This document shows, in pieces, positions 8,396 to 17,047 of a stretch of DNA of 64,000 nt. Both the position numbers and the translations under genes were made by a program. Position 1 is the first letter of the stretch, and each line of letters starts with the position of its first letter. The notes under the pieces are model-generated. The model had not been told where the DNA came from, did not search any database, and saw only the letters and a program-made list of their open reading frames with translations. Source of the DNA: an uncultured Oscillospiraceae bacterium (GTDB lineage Bacteria; Bacillota; Clostridia; Oscillospirales; Ruminococcaceae); contig CAKSEY010000005.1 of assembly GCA_934448295.1 (NCBI GenBank), forward strand, positions 1 through 64,000, read 5' to 3'.

Positions 8396-8424
8396 TTGAC
8401 TTTTCCGGGGAATAGTACTATAAT
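8396..8424 (+). promoter_or_regulatory. Promoter of the EamA-queH-MATE operon
   Basis: TTGACT (8396-8401), 17-bp spacer, consensus TATAAT (8419-8424), 31 bp before the ATG at 8456. Confidence 0.85.
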
Positions 8425-8455
8425 AGTCCTATAAACACAAAAGAAGGACATAAAA

Positions 8456-9403
8456 ATGACTAAACATCTTTCAAAAATATGGGTGGTGCTTCTCATCGCC
8501 TTTTTTTGCTGCGCACTGTGGGGAAGCGCGTTCCCCATGATAAAGATAGGCTATCAGCAGTTCGGGATAACTGAAAGCGGCGCCGGCGCTAAGCTACTTT
8601 TCGCGGGAGTGCGATTCTTCATTGCCGGGATTCTCGCGTGGTGCGCCGGGAGCCTTTCAGCCCGCAAGCCGCTCCTTCCGGAAAAGGGAGACTTTAAGCG
8701 TATCGCCGCGCTCAGCCTCTTCCAGACTATTCTGCAATACGCTTTCTTCTACATAGGGCTCTCCCACTGCACCGGCGTGAAATCCTCGATAATCAACGGC
8801 TCCGGCGCGTTCGTGGTGATACTGCTGACAACGCTGGTTTTCCGTATGGAAAAGCTCACGGCAAGGAAGCTTATCGGCTGTATTCTCGGATTCGCGGGTA
8901 TCCTTGCGATAAACCTCGGCGGCGACCTCAGCGGCTTTGCGTGGAACGGCGAGGGCTTCATCTTCCTCACTGTGATAAGCTACGCCTGCTCCACTATATT
9001 CATCAAGAAATACACCGCCCGGGGAGCCTCCCCGGTGACGCTGTCGGCGTATCAGTTCGCTTTCGGCGGGATAGTGCTGGCGGCTCTGGGACTCGCCCTG
9101 GGCGGCGCGAACGAAAAGTGGCAGATATCCGGCGATGGGATCGGCACGCTGCTGTGGCTGAGCTTCGTTTCGGCGGCGGCTTACAGCCTGTGGGCTGTCC
9201 TGCTGAAGCACAACCCGGTCAGCCGCGTGGCGGTTTTCGGGTTCCTGAATCCCGTGTGCGGGGTGCTCCTCTCGGCTTTGCTTCTGGACGAGCAGGGGCA
9301 GGCTTTCAGCTGGCAGGCAGTGGCGGCGCTTCTGCTGGTAAGTCTCGGAATATTCATCGTAAACTATGAGAAAAAGCCCGCTTCGGGCGGAAAGGCGCAG
9401 TAA
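8456..9403 (+). CDS. EamA/DMT-family membrane transporter
   Basis: 315 residues, the usual ten-helix length for drug/metabolite transporters. Two EamA repeats of about 140 residues are visible; the first carries CALWGSAFP near its start and the second ends in a GxxLILxGI-type helix. The tail is short and basic (NYEKKPASGGK). Substrate cannot be read from sequence; members export amino acids, nucleosides or drugs. RBS GAAGGA lies upstream of the ATG. Its TAA overlaps the ATG of queH (TAATG), so the two are translationally coupled, with the MATE gene third. Confidence 0.88.
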   Translation: MTKHLSKIWVVLLIAFFCCALWGSAFPMIKIGYQQFGITESGAGAKLLFAGVRFFIAGILAWCAGSLSARKPLLPEKGDFKRIAALSLFQTILQYAFFYIGLSHCTGVKSSIINGSGAFVVILLTTLVFRMEKLTARKLIGCILGFAGILAINLGGDLSGFAWNGEGFIFLTVISYACSTIFIKKYTARGASPVTLSAYQFAFGGIVLAALGLALGGANEKWQISGDGIGTLLWLSFVSAAAYSLWAVLLKHNPVSRVAVFGFLNPVCGVLLSALLLDEQGQAFSWQAVAALLLVSLGIFIVNYEKKPASGGKAQ

Positions 9404-10065
9404 TGCAGAAACAGAACTACCAGAAAATGCTCGAGAGCATAATCAGCTCTATCCCCGAGGGAGAAGCCCCCGCGCTGCTGCTCCATAGCTGCTGCGCGCC
9501 CTGCTCCAGCTACTGCCTGGAATATCTCGCGCAGTATTTCCGCATTACCCTGTTCTACTACAACCCGAACATCTCCCCGAGGGAGGAATTCGACAAGCGC
9601 ACCGCCGAGCTGCGCAGGCTTGCAGCGGAGCTCCCGATGAAATACCCCGCAAAGGTCGTGATGCCGGAATACCGCCCGGAGGAATTCTACTCCGCCGTAA
9701 AGGGGCTGGAGAATATCCCGGAGGGCGGCGAACGCTGCTTCGCGTGCTACCGGCTGCGGCTGGAAAAAACCGCGCAGTACGCGGCGGAGCACGGCTTCGA
9801 TTACTTCTGCTCCACCCTGTCGATAAGCCCGATGAAGAACGCCGAGAAGCTGAACTCCATCGGTGCGGAATTATCCGAAATTTACCCGGTGAAGCTTCTC
9901 CCCTCGGATTTCAAGAAAAAGGGCGGCTATCTGCGCTCGACGGAGCTTTCCCGGGAATACGGGCTGTACCGCCAGAATTACTGCGGCTGCGTGTTCTCAA
10001 AGCGGGAGGCTGAGCAGCGGGAAGCCAAAAAGGAATCTGAAAGGAGCTTGCCGAATTGCACATAA
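9403..10065 (+). CDS. queH: Epoxyqueuosine reductase QueH
   Basis: 220 residues, typical DUF208/QueH. Cysteine motifs in order: HSCCAPCSS near residue 30, CFACYRLRL about 112, and YCGC near the C-terminus; these bind the iron-sulfur cluster and metal in the family. QueH performs the last step of queuosine synthesis, reducing epoxyqueuosine in tRNA wobble positions, without the cobalamin that QueG needs. Starts inside the stop codon of the EamA gene and overlaps the MATE gene by 10 nt. No other queuosine gene is in the window. Confidence 0.93.
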   Translation: MQKQNYQKMLESIISSIPEGEAPALLLHSCCAPCSSYCLEYLAQYFRITLFYYNPNISPREEFDKRTAELRRLAAELPMKYPAKVVMPEYRPEEFYSAVKGLENIPEGGERCFACYRLRLEKTAQYAAEHGFDYFCSTLSISPMKNAEKLNSIGAELSEIYPVKLLPSDFKKKGGYLRSTELSREYGLYRQNYCGCVFSKREAEQREAKKESERSLPNCT

Positions 10066-11423
10066 AAAACCGCGACCTAACCACCGGAAGCATAAGCCGG
10101 GGACTTTGGGCGTTCGCCGTTCCGCTTATGCTCGGGAACGTGCTCCAGCAGTTCTACAACCTCGCGGACACCTGGGTGGTGGGGAAATACATAGGCGACG
10201 GCGCGCTGGCGGCTGTCGGCTCGTCGTACACGCTGCTGACGTTCCTGACGTCCGTTGTTATCGGGCTGTCGCTGGGCACCGGCTCGTTCGTTTCCATGGC
10301 TTTCGGGCGGAAGCAGAGCGACGTTATCCGCAGCGGAATTTTCATGTCCGCAGTGCTCATCGGGGCTGTGACCCTGGCGATGACCGGGCTTTTCTACGCG
10401 CTTCTTGACCCGATAATCTCCGCGCTGCTCGTGCCGGAGGAAATAGTCCCGGATATGCGGACGTACCTTTCATGGGTGTTTATCGGGTTCTTTGCCACGT
10501 TCCTGTACAACTACGTCTCGAATCTCCTGCGGAGCCTCGGCAATTCCACCGTGCCGCTGATTTTCCTCGGTGTGTCAGTGGTGCTGAACGTGGGGCTTGA
10601 CCTGCTGTTCGTTATCCCGTTCGGCTGGGGGATAGCGGGAGCCGCAGCCGCCACCGTCATTGCGCAGTACGCTTCGGGGGTCGGGATAGTTATATACTTC
10701 CTCGCCGCCTGCCCGGAATACCGCCCGAAATGCGCCGATATGCGCTGGAACCGGGGGCACTTCCGCAGTATTCTGTCGCTGTCGGGGCTGACCTGCCTCC
10801 AGCAGTCGGTGATGAACCTGGGTATCCTGATGGTGCAGGCGGTGGTGAACAGCTTCGGCCCCGTGGTGATGGCGGCGTTCGCAGTCGCCGTGAAGATAGA
10901 CACGATAGCCTATATGCCGGTGCAGGATCTGGGAAACGCGTTCTCGGTATTTGTCGCACAGAATCACGGCGCAGGGCTCCCGCAGCGCATAAAGTCCGGC
11001 ATAAAGCAGACCCTTGCCAGCACGGCGGTTTTCTGCGCGGCGATAAGCCTGCTGGTGTGCCTTTTTGCAGAGCCGCTGATGAAGCTGTTCGTGGACGGCT
11101 CCAGCGTACAGACCGTTGCAGTCGGCGCGGAGTATCTCCGGACGGAGGGCGCGTGCTACATCGGTATCGGGATCCTGTTCATGATGTACGGCTACTACCG
11201 GGCGGTGAACAAGCCGTTCATGTCGGTGGTGCTGACGGTGATCTCCCTGGGCACCCGCGTGGTTCTCGCGAATGTGCTCTCCGCAGTGCCGGAGACAGGC
11301 GTTTTCGGGATATGGATATCCATTCCGATAGGGTGGTTCCTTGCGGACAGCGCAGGGGCGGCGTACTTTGCCCTCCGGGAACGGAAACGGTATTCCACGG
11401 CTGACAAATCAACGGGTGATTAG
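10056..11423 (+). CDS. MATE-family multidrug/cation efflux protein
   Basis: 455 residues with about twelve membrane helices in two MatE repeats. The N-terminal signature is plain (GNVLQQFYNLADTWVVGKYIG, split: PLMLGNVLQQFYNLAD then TWVVGKYIG). MATE proteins use Na+ or H+ gradients to expel cationic compounds. The start is TTG 10056 with AAAGGAG at 10040-10046, overlapping queH by 10 nt; no better ATG lies nearby. Last gene of the three-gene operon, followed by a bidirectional terminator. Substrate unknown. Confidence 0.9.
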   Translation: MHIKNRDLTTGSISRGLWAFAVPLMLGNVLQQFYNLADTWVVGKYIGDGALAAVGSSYTLLTFLTSVVIGLSLGTGSFVSMAFGRKQSDVIRSGIFMSAVLIGAVTLAMTGLFYALLDPIISALLVPEEIVPDMRTYLSWVFIGFFATFLYNYVSNLLRSLGNSTVPLIFLGVSVVLNVGLDLLFVIPFGWGIAGAAAATVIAQYASGVGIVIYFLAACPEYRPKCADMRWNRGHFRSILSLSGLTCLQQSVMNLGILMVQAVVNSFGPVVMAAFAVAVKIDTIAYMPVQDLGNAFSVFVAQNHGAGLPQRIKSGIKQTLASTAVFCAAISLLVCLFAEPLMKLFVDGSSVQTVAVGAEYLRTEGACYIGIGILFMMYGYYRAVNKPFMSVVLTVISLGTRVVLANVLSAVPETGVFGIWISIPIGWFLADSAGAAYFALRERKRYSTADKSTGD

Positions 11424-11440
11424 TTCATCTGATTATATAG

Positions 11441-11473
11441 TAAAAGGGCTGTGATTTCTCACAGCCCCTTTTA
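11441..11473. terminator. Bidirectional terminator
   Basis: TAAAAGGGCTGTGA (11441-11454) pairs with TCACAGCCCCTTTTA (11459-11473) with one bulged C. A/T tails on both sides serve the MATE gene (+) and the convergent chemoreceptor gene (-). Confidence 0.85.
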
Positions 11474-11487
11474 TATTATAACATCGC

Positions 11488-13530
11488 TTACTTCTTAAGC
11501 TTGAATCTTCCGGTGAGAGACTTCATGGTGTTAGCCTGACCCGCAAGCTCCTCGGCTGCGGCAGCGCTCTGCTCGGAAGCCGCAGAGTTGTTCTGCGTGA
11601 CTGCCGAGAGCTGGTCAACTCCCGCAGTGACCTGACCGATAGCCTCGGACTGGCTCTGGGAATTCTTCGAGATATCGTCAATGCTGGTAACTATGCTGCC
11701 GATGTTCTCGACCACGGTGCGGAGGGATTCCGCTGTTTCGTTCGCTATGCCGGAGCCGTTTCCGACCGCGTCAAGGGTCTTGCTGATGAGCGCCGCGGTG
11801 TTCTGCGAAGCCTCGGCGGATTTGGAAGCAAGGTTGCGCACCTCGTCCGCAACAACTGCGAAGCCCTTTCCGGCCTCCCCTGCCCTTGCCGCCTCGATAG
11901 CCGCGTTCAGCGCCAGGATATTCGTCTGGAACGCGATATCCTCAATGGTCTTGATTATCTCGCTGATCTCGTCGGTGTTCTTGTTGATATCCTGCATTGC
12001 TTCCAGCATATGGTTCATGCGCTGGTTGCTGAGGTTAGCCTCTTTCTCAATGGAATTCATGCTTACGCTTGCCTTTTCAGCCTCGGCGGCGCTGCTCCTT
12101 ATCTGACCGGAGATCTCGCCGATGGTCGCCACAAGCTGCTGTATGGAGCTTGCCTGCTCAGTGGAACCGGAAGCCAGCGCCTGCGCCCCGCTGGAAACCT
12201 GGTCGGCGCCGGAAGCCACCTGGTCAGCCGCAAGGTCAAGCTCGCCCAGGGTGCTGTTGAGGGACTGGGTAATGTTGTCGAGAGCTGATTTCAGCTTTGC
12301 AAATTCGCCCTGGTAATCAAGGGTAAGGCTGATGTCAAGATTCCCCGTTGCGATATCGTTCAGCACGGAGGAAAGCTCGGTGATATATCCCGAGTAATTC
12401 CTGAGCTGGTCGGCGGTCATGCCGAAGCTCTTTGCAAGCTCGCCTATATCGTCGTTGGAGCTGCAATCCACGGAAACGTCCAGCTCTCCCGCCGCAATGC
12501 GCTTTGCCGCCTCGTTGAGCGACTGGAGCGGCCGCGACATCTTCCGCACGATAAGTACCGTCACTGTCACGGCAAGGGCGCACACAATGATCATCGTGAT
12601 GAGTATGCGCACCGCAAGCTGGTTGTTCTCGCTGAATATCTCCGCGCCGTCGGCGGTGACTATCAGCTTCATGCCGTTGTCGAGGGCGGAGAACATCGCG
12701 CGCCTGTTAACGCCGCCTATCGTCGCGGTGACCATCTGGCTGTCGCCGCTCTCAAGCTGGGAGATCAGCGCGCCGGTATTGCCCGCGTCCGCCAGCGCAG
12801 AGCCGAACTCCAGCTCGCGGCAGTACATAACGTTGCTGCCGGAATCAACGAGTATCGGCAGATAGGTCTCGTATGTATCGCTGTCCTCCGCGGCATTCTC
12901 TATCATGCTGAAATCAATATCCATGCCGACGATGCCGACATTCGTGCCATTATAGAAAAGCGGCACCACATAGGATATCATGTATATCCCGACATTCGCG
13001 TTGTAATACGGGCTCATCCAGGTCGCCGCGCCGTTGTTCACCGGGGTGTAGTACCAGCCGACGTGCTCCATATCCGTCTTGTCATAAACGCTGAAATCCG
13101 TCGGGGTCACGCTCTGGAACGGCTCCTCCGTGCTGTTTCTCGTCATGAAAAGTCCGGAGGTTGGCTCGGTGAAATCCGGGTTATATCTCAGGTAGGAGCA
13201 GACCGCGCCCTCGGTGTTGGAGGAGGCGTTCATCAGCACCTGCTCCATCTTTGCGGTAAAATCCGCCACATACGCGCTGTCCGTCTGGAATTTGCCGAAA
13301 TCGTCCAGATCCGCCATTGCAATATCCGAAACCGTGTTCACAGACTGCGCCACACGGCTCAGGCAGGCGTTTATCTCCGAAGAAACGTTGGAACATTCAG
13401 AGCTCATGATTGCCGATGATTTTTCGGTCATAAAAACGCTGGAATGAGTCAGCGACAGAATACCGACTGCCGCCGAGGAAACCACCGTGCAGACTGCGAC
13501 CATCAGACTGATCTTTTTCGTAATATTCAT
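11488..13530 (-). CDS. Methyl-accepting chemotaxis protein (dCache sensor)
   Basis: 680 residues. An N-terminal membrane helix (about 8-30) is followed by an extracellular Cache-type sensor of about 270 residues (PYYNANVGIYMISYVVPLF is characteristic), a second helix near 305-325 and HAMP at about 325-380. The cytoplasmic coiled-coil signalling domain contains the hairpin tip (IEDIAFQTNILALNAAIEAA, then RAGEAGKGFAVVADEVRNLA), the CheW/CheA contact site. No CheR/CheB pentapeptide tether is seen. dCache receptors often bind amino acids or carboxylates. No other chemotaxis gene is near. ATG 13530 is preceded by GGAGGG. Confidence 0.95.
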   Translation of the reverse strand: MNITKKISLMVAVCTVVSSAAVGILSLTHSSVFMTEKSSAIMSSECSNVSSEINACLSRVAQSVNTVSDIAMADLDDFGKFQTDSAYVADFTAKMEQVLMNASSNTEGAVCSYLRYNPDFTEPTSGLFMTRNSTEEPFQSVTPTDFSVYDKTDMEHVGWYYTPVNNGAATWMSPYYNANVGIYMISYVVPLFYNGTNVGIVGMDIDFSMIENAAEDSDTYETYLPILVDSGSNVMYCRELEFGSALADAGNTGALISQLESGDSQMVTATIGGVNRRAMFSALDNGMKLIVTADGAEIFSENNQLAVRILITMIIVCALAVTVTVLIVRKMSRPLQSLNEAAKRIAAGELDVSVDCSSNDDIGELAKSFGMTADQLRNYSGYITELSSVLNDIATGNLDISLTLDYQGEFAKLKSALDNITQSLNSTLGELDLAADQVASGADQVSSGAQALASGSTEQASSIQQLVATIGEISGQIRSSAAEAEKASVSMNSIEKEANLSNQRMNHMLEAMQDINKNTDEISEIIKTIEDIAFQTNILALNAAIEAARAGEAGKGFAVVADEVRNLASKSAEASQNTAALISKTLDAVGNGSGIANETAESLRTVVENIGSIVTSIDDISKNSQSQSEAIGQVTAGVDQLSAVTQNNSAASEQSAAAAEELAGQANTMKSLTGRFKLKK

Positions 13531-13617
13531 ATTACCCTCCGTTTACTCAACCCTAAAACAGACTATAAGTATATTCATCCGCCGGGTCAGATATAAAATA
13601 AGGATTCCGCATTGTTA

Positions 13618-13646
13618 ATTATACCACTAATTTATGCAAATTGCAA
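13618..13646 (-). promoter_or_regulatory. Promoter of the chemoreceptor gene
   Basis: Minus strand: TTGCAA (13641-13646), 17-bp spacer, TATAAT (13618-13623), giving a leader of about 80 nt. No flagellar sigma-D-type motif was found in the 226-bp gap. Confidence 0.7.
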
Positions 13647-13721
13647 GTATTTTTTATAGATTTTGATGAATAAATGAGTTCACACTCAAAGTATCTGCTT
13701 TGCGGTATTGCCGTAAGAATA

Positions 13722-13747
13722 CAAAAACCGGCGGTGGGCGCCGGTTT
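13722..13747 (-). terminator. Terminator of the glycosyltransferase gene
   Basis: A 9-bp stem (13725-13733 with 13739-13747, AAACCGGCG/CGCCGGTTT), followed on the minus strand by TTTTTG. Confidence 0.8.
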
Positions 13748-13756
13748 CAGTACATG

Positions 13757-15145
13757 TCACGCTTCCTCTGAGCCAGACTCGTCCTTGCGCTTCTTCTCTT
13801 CCTTTTTCGCACGGTACTTCGCCATGTAGCGGGTGTTGCTCTCGCGTATAGCGGAAACTGCCGGAATACTCCTGAAACGCTGGACTGCGTCCGTCAGGCG
13901 GCCTATTCCGGTGAAGAGATCCTGCTGGATACTGGTCTCGCGGTTGCAGGATCTCCCGCTCTTCCAGTCGTCTATTATCATACCGTAACGCTCGTAGGCG
14001 TTCTTTACCGAGGTCTCCCAGGACATATACACCTCGTTCATTGCGTGCTCGCCCATCTGACGGACTTCCCCGATGTGCCCGGCGGCGTATTCAAGCTCCG
14101 CCGCCACTGCCTCTGCGGAATCCTCGGTGAGTATTCCGGTGCGGTAGTGCGTGATACCCTCGGCGGCGCAGCTCCCCTTTATCAGCACGGAGGCTACCCC
14201 GCAGGCGGCGGCCTCCCGCACGACTATGCCGTTGGTGTCGTACAGCGACGGGAAGATGAACAGGTCTCCGGCGGTGTAGTACACGCGCAGCTCCTCCCGG
14301 TCGAATACAGCGCCGGTGAATACCACCTTTCCGCGGAGCTTAAGCTCGTCAACGTAGGCTTCTATCTCCGCGCGGTCGGCTCCGTCGCCGACGAACATCA
14401 TGCGGAAATCAACGCCCTTTTCGTCCAGTATTTTCAGGCTGTCAAGGATGCACCGGATACCCTTGTACCACAGCAGCCGTCCCACGAACAGGAACACGGG
14501 TCCGTGTCCTTCCAGCCCCAGCTCGGAGCGCAGATACGCCGCGTCCTCGGCGTCGGCGCGCCCCTTCGGGAAGTCAACGCCGTTCTCCATTATGCGTATG
14601 CGCCTGCCCTCGGTCTCCTGGTAGCCCAGGCTTATGAGGTTCTGCCGCGCGCCCTCGCTGACCGTCCATATCTCGTCAGCGGAGGAGATGTTGGATATCA
14701 GCAGCTTTATCGCCTGGTCCTGCATGAGCTTTGTGGGGAGAGCGCGTTTTATGTCTATATCGAATTTCGTGTGGTAGGTCAGCACCATGGGCGCGTCTAT
14801 CTTCGTGCGGAGCACCCGCGCCATTATCATGGAGGCAAACGGGCAGTGGGTGTGGATTATGTCGAAGCCGCTGCTGGTCAGGGAATCCAGCTTGCTTGCG
14901 GAAAACGGATATCCCATGCGATAGCTGCATATCTTCTCGGTTATCGACATGCTTGTGTATCTTACGACCGGGAACGGAAAATTGTCCTGCGCCCCGGGGT
15001 AATCGGGGGTCACGACGGTGGCGCGTCCCAGCTCGCCGTTTATTATTTCTGCGTAGTTCAGTATAGTTGTCGCCACTCCATCAATAACAGGAGGGAACGA
15101 GTCGTTCATAAGGCAGATATTAAGTCCGTCTTTTTTGTCTGACAT
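13757..15145 (-). CDS. GT4-family glycosyltransferase
   Basis: 462 residues, GT-B fold. The N-terminal acceptor half begins ICLMNDSFPPVIDGVATT with the GV-containing loop usual in GT4. The C-terminal donor half has FLFVGRLLWYKGI, then FIFPSLYDTNGIVVREAAACG, matching the nucleotide-sugar EX7E region. The last 40 residues are charged and lysine-rich, perhaps for membrane association. GT4 enzymes of this type often glycosylate diacylglycerol or cell-envelope lipids; acceptor and sugar cannot be told here. RBS AAAGGAG precedes ATG 15145. It has its own promoter and terminator. Confidence 0.88.
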   Translation of the reverse strand: MSDKKDGLNICLMNDSFPPVIDGVATTILNYAEIINGELGRATVVTPDYPGAQDNFPFPVVRYTSMSITEKICSYRMGYPFSASKLDSLTSSGFDIIHTHCPFASMIMARVLRTKIDAPMVLTYHTKFDIDIKRALPTKLMQDQAIKLLISNISSADEIWTVSEGARQNLISLGYQETEGRRIRIMENGVDFPKGRADAEDAAYLRSELGLEGHGPVFLFVGRLLWYKGIRCILDSLKILDEKGVDFRMMFVGDGADRAEIEAYVDELKLRGKVVFTGAVFDREELRVYYTAGDLFIFPSLYDTNGIVVREAAACGVASVLIKGSCAAEGITHYRTGILTEDSAEAVAAELEYAAGHIGEVRQMGEHAMNEVYMSWETSVKNAYERYGMIIDDWKSGRSCNRETSIQQDLFTGIGRLTDAVQRFRSIPAVSAIRESNTRYMAKYRAKKEEKKRKDESGSEEA

Positions 15146-15182
15146 TATTATTCTCCTTTATTTTCTTGGAAGTAATAAAATC

Positions 15183-15211
15183 ATTATACCGCAGTCAGGC
15201 TGGAAAATCAA
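15183..15211 (-). promoter_or_regulatory. Promoter of the glycosyltransferase gene
   Basis: Minus strand: TTGATT (15206-15211), 17-bp spacer, TATAAT (15183-15188), 38 bp before the start. Confidence 0.8.
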
Positions 15212-15272
15212 GTGTTTTCACGGATTTTAAAGGTAACATTTTTGTAATATATGGGCACAAAACATCACAGCC

Positions 15273-15719
15273 TTAAATGTTGTGGTCGTGGAAGCAGGGG
15301 TCGTCCGGGATACCGTCGCCGTCCCTGTCCTCCATATGCGCGGAGGCTCCCATCATGTCCCTGCCGCGCACGCTGTATTTATCGCGCTGAGCCTGTATCG
15401 CCTCGTCCAGCAGGCGCTTTACCTCCCTGGGGCTCTTTACGGACTGGAGCGTCTTCGTAGGCGTGTCGCTGTCCTTGGAGAGCAGCGTTATCGTGCCGCA
15501 GCCGACTATCCTCTGCCCGAAAGGGAGCTTCATGGATTTGTCGTAAACGCGGTAAAGCTCTATCTCGTCCTCTTTAAGGCTCAGCAGACCCACGCGGGTT
15601 ATCAGCTTGGATTCCGTCAGGATATAGCGTGTGAACGAGATGGGCAGCCCCATAATGCACTTCTTTCCCGTCCAGATTATTTCACCGTAGTCCCGGGTGA
15701 GCTTCTTCATGTTAGCCAT
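15273..15719 (-). CDS. Bacterial PH-like domain protein with acidic calcium-loop-like tail
   Basis: 148 residues. Residues 10-105 read as a small beta-barrel like bacterial PH domains (bPH_2): MGLPISFTRYILTESKLITRVGLLSLKEDEIELYRV is typical, including the L..EDEI segment. These proteins often act at the membrane; here no transmembrane segment is present. The tail has RDGDGIPDD, resembling a dockerin or thrombospondin type 3 calcium loop, then a Cys/His end. It follows the zinc-ribbon gene by 16 nt, probably one operon. Function unknown. Confidence 0.7.
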   Translation of the reverse strand: MANMKKLTRDYGEIIWTGKKCIMGLPISFTRYILTESKLITRVGLLSLKEDEIELYRVYDKSMKLPFGQRIVGCGTITLLSKDSDTPTKTLQSVKSPREVKRLLDEAIQAQRDKYSVRGRDMMGASAHMEDRDGDGIPDDPCFHDHNI

Positions 15720-15735
15720 ATTCAGGCTCCTTTCA

Positions 15736-16887
15736 CTATTTCGTGAGCGACTTTATCTTAGCTTCTATCCTGCGGTATTCCGCGGATAAGGGGCTTGCGC
15801 CCTTCTGCTTCATGTATATCTCGAGGTACACGCGGTTGAAGAACGCGCTGCCGCTGAAAAACTGCTCCATGCGCCTTATCTGCTCCCAGGAGTATACCCC
15901 CGTCAGGAACATCAGCTTTTCCCGCTGAGTGGCGGCGGGCTCCAGCGCGCCCATCATCAGCAGGTCGTAGCCCGCGTCGAGCGCCGCCTTTCTGTCCTCG
16001 GTGGAGTAGCTGCCGCTGAACATTCCCTCCAGAAAATCCAGCACGTCGTCAATGCGTTCGCTGTCGTGATTTCTGAGCCACACGGCGCGGTCGAACACAT
16101 AAACCGCCCGTATCAGCGAGTGCCGCTGGCGGCTGTCCGGGTGGTACTTCATGATAAGCAGCAGGTGGCGGCTGAGCTGCTTGTCGGGCTCCTGCGGGTA
16201 GCTTCCCACGGAGAACCGCGTGGTCTCATGGTCGAGCCGAGCTGCGTCCGTGAACGGAGCGTTATCCACATTCACGCAGTGCGCGTAGATAACGGCGGCT
16301 TTCTCCCGCAGCGCCGGGAAGCTCCCGGTGAGCTTCTTGAAGAACCCGCAGGTGTACGCCGGGGAAACGAACCGCCCGCCCTTCGACAGGAACCTTTTCA
16401 GTATATCCAGCGAGTATTCCAGCGACTTCTGCGCCATGTTCCAGTCGGACTGCCCGCGTATCATGTCTATGCAGGAATCCAGCCGCTCCTCCCAGTTCTC
16501 CACGTCGTTGAGCTTCAGGATACCGGCGGTCATCCTGCCGCAGCAGGCTTCAAAGTCCCGGGGGCGCCAATCCAGCGCGGCGGCGTACCTCTGGAAAGCG
16601 TTCGCGAAATCCCACTTGCCCATGTATTCCTGAGCCTTTGCACATTCCTCCCGGCACTCGTCCATGCCGTAGGAATCCTCCAGCGCGTCGTCCTCGTCTA
16701 TCAGGTCGCTGAGGTCGGCTTCTATTTTCAGCTCGTCAGGGACGGCGCTTTTCAGCCCCTCCAGCAAGAAATCCCGCGCCTCCTGCCAGGAAATGTGCGT
16801 GCCGCAGTAAAGGCAGAAGCCCGTGTCAAAGTCGGGATCCAGCATTATCATGCGTTCGCATTTCGGGCACATACAGTAGTCAAGCAT
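15736..16887 (-). CDS. Zinc-ribbon protein of unknown function
   Basis: 383 residues. The N-terminus has a CxxC-x14-CxxC zinc ribbon (C7, C10, C25, C28). An acidic linker (about 50-70) follows, then an all-helical body; about 75-100 (EECAKAQEYMGKWDFANAFQ) resembles a TPR unit. No membrane segment. Such ribbon-plus-helical-repeat proteins are common and uncharacterised in Clostridia. It is the first gene of a pair with the PH-like gene and is transcribed divergently from the zinc-uptake operon across 160 bp, so the Fur-like protein might affect it too (inference). Confidence 0.65.
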   Translation of the reverse strand: MLDYCMCPKCERMIMLDPDFDTGFCLYCGTHISWQEARDFLLEGLKSAVPDELKIEADLSDLIDEDDALEDSYGMDECREECAKAQEYMGKWDFANAFQRYAAALDWRPRDFEACCGRMTAGILKLNDVENWEERLDSCIDMIRGQSDWNMAQKSLEYSLDILKRFLSKGGRFVSPAYTCGFFKKLTGSFPALREKAAVIYAHCVNVDNAPFTDAARLDHETTRFSVGSYPQEPDKQLSRHLLLIMKYHPDSRQRHSLIRAVYVFDRAVWLRNHDSERIDDVLDFLEGMFSGSYSTEDRKAALDAGYDLLMMGALEPAATQREKLMFLTGVYSWEQIRRMEQFFSGSAFFNRVYLEIYMKQKGASPLSAEYRRIEAKIKSLTK

Positions 16888-16922
16888 AATATCACCGCCG
16901 TTCGTAAAATATATACAATATA

Positions 16923-16951
16923 ATTATACCACACACAGAGAAATTTTTCAA
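16923..16951 (-). promoter_or_regulatory. Promoter of the zinc-ribbon/PH-like gene pair
   Basis: Minus strand: TTGAAA (16946-16951), 17-bp spacer, TATAAT (16923-16928). It is back to back with the zinc operon promoter, only about 20 bp away. Confidence 0.8.
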
Positions 16952-16970
16952 TAAATTTTCGAAATACCCC

Positions 16971-16999
16971 TTGCAATTTCTGAAATGATGTGCTATAAT
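16971..16999 (+). promoter_or_regulatory. Promoter of the zinc-uptake operon
   Basis: TTGCAA (16971-16976), 17-bp spacer, TATAAT (16994-16999) with an upstream TG. Transcription should begin near 17006, inside the Fur-like box. Confidence 0.85.
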
Positions 17000-17006
17000 A
17001 TCAATC

Positions 17007-17027
17007 TGATAGTGAGAATCAAAATCA
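17007..17027. promoter_or_regulatory. Fur/Zur-type operator at the transcription start
   Basis: A 21-bp imperfect palindrome: TGATAGTGAG on the left and AATCAAAATCA on the right, close to the classical Fur-family box with TGA and TCA ends. It lies directly downstream of the -10, so a bound repressor would block transcription. Autoregulation by the first gene is the simplest reading. Confidence 0.6.
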
Positions 17028-17047
17028 AATTCGGGAGGCTGAGAAAT

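Noticed and set aside
16985..17047. ATG 16985 as the start of the Fur-family gene
   Set aside because: It precedes the -10 (16994-16999) and so cannot be on the main transcript; TTG 17048 has the RBS.
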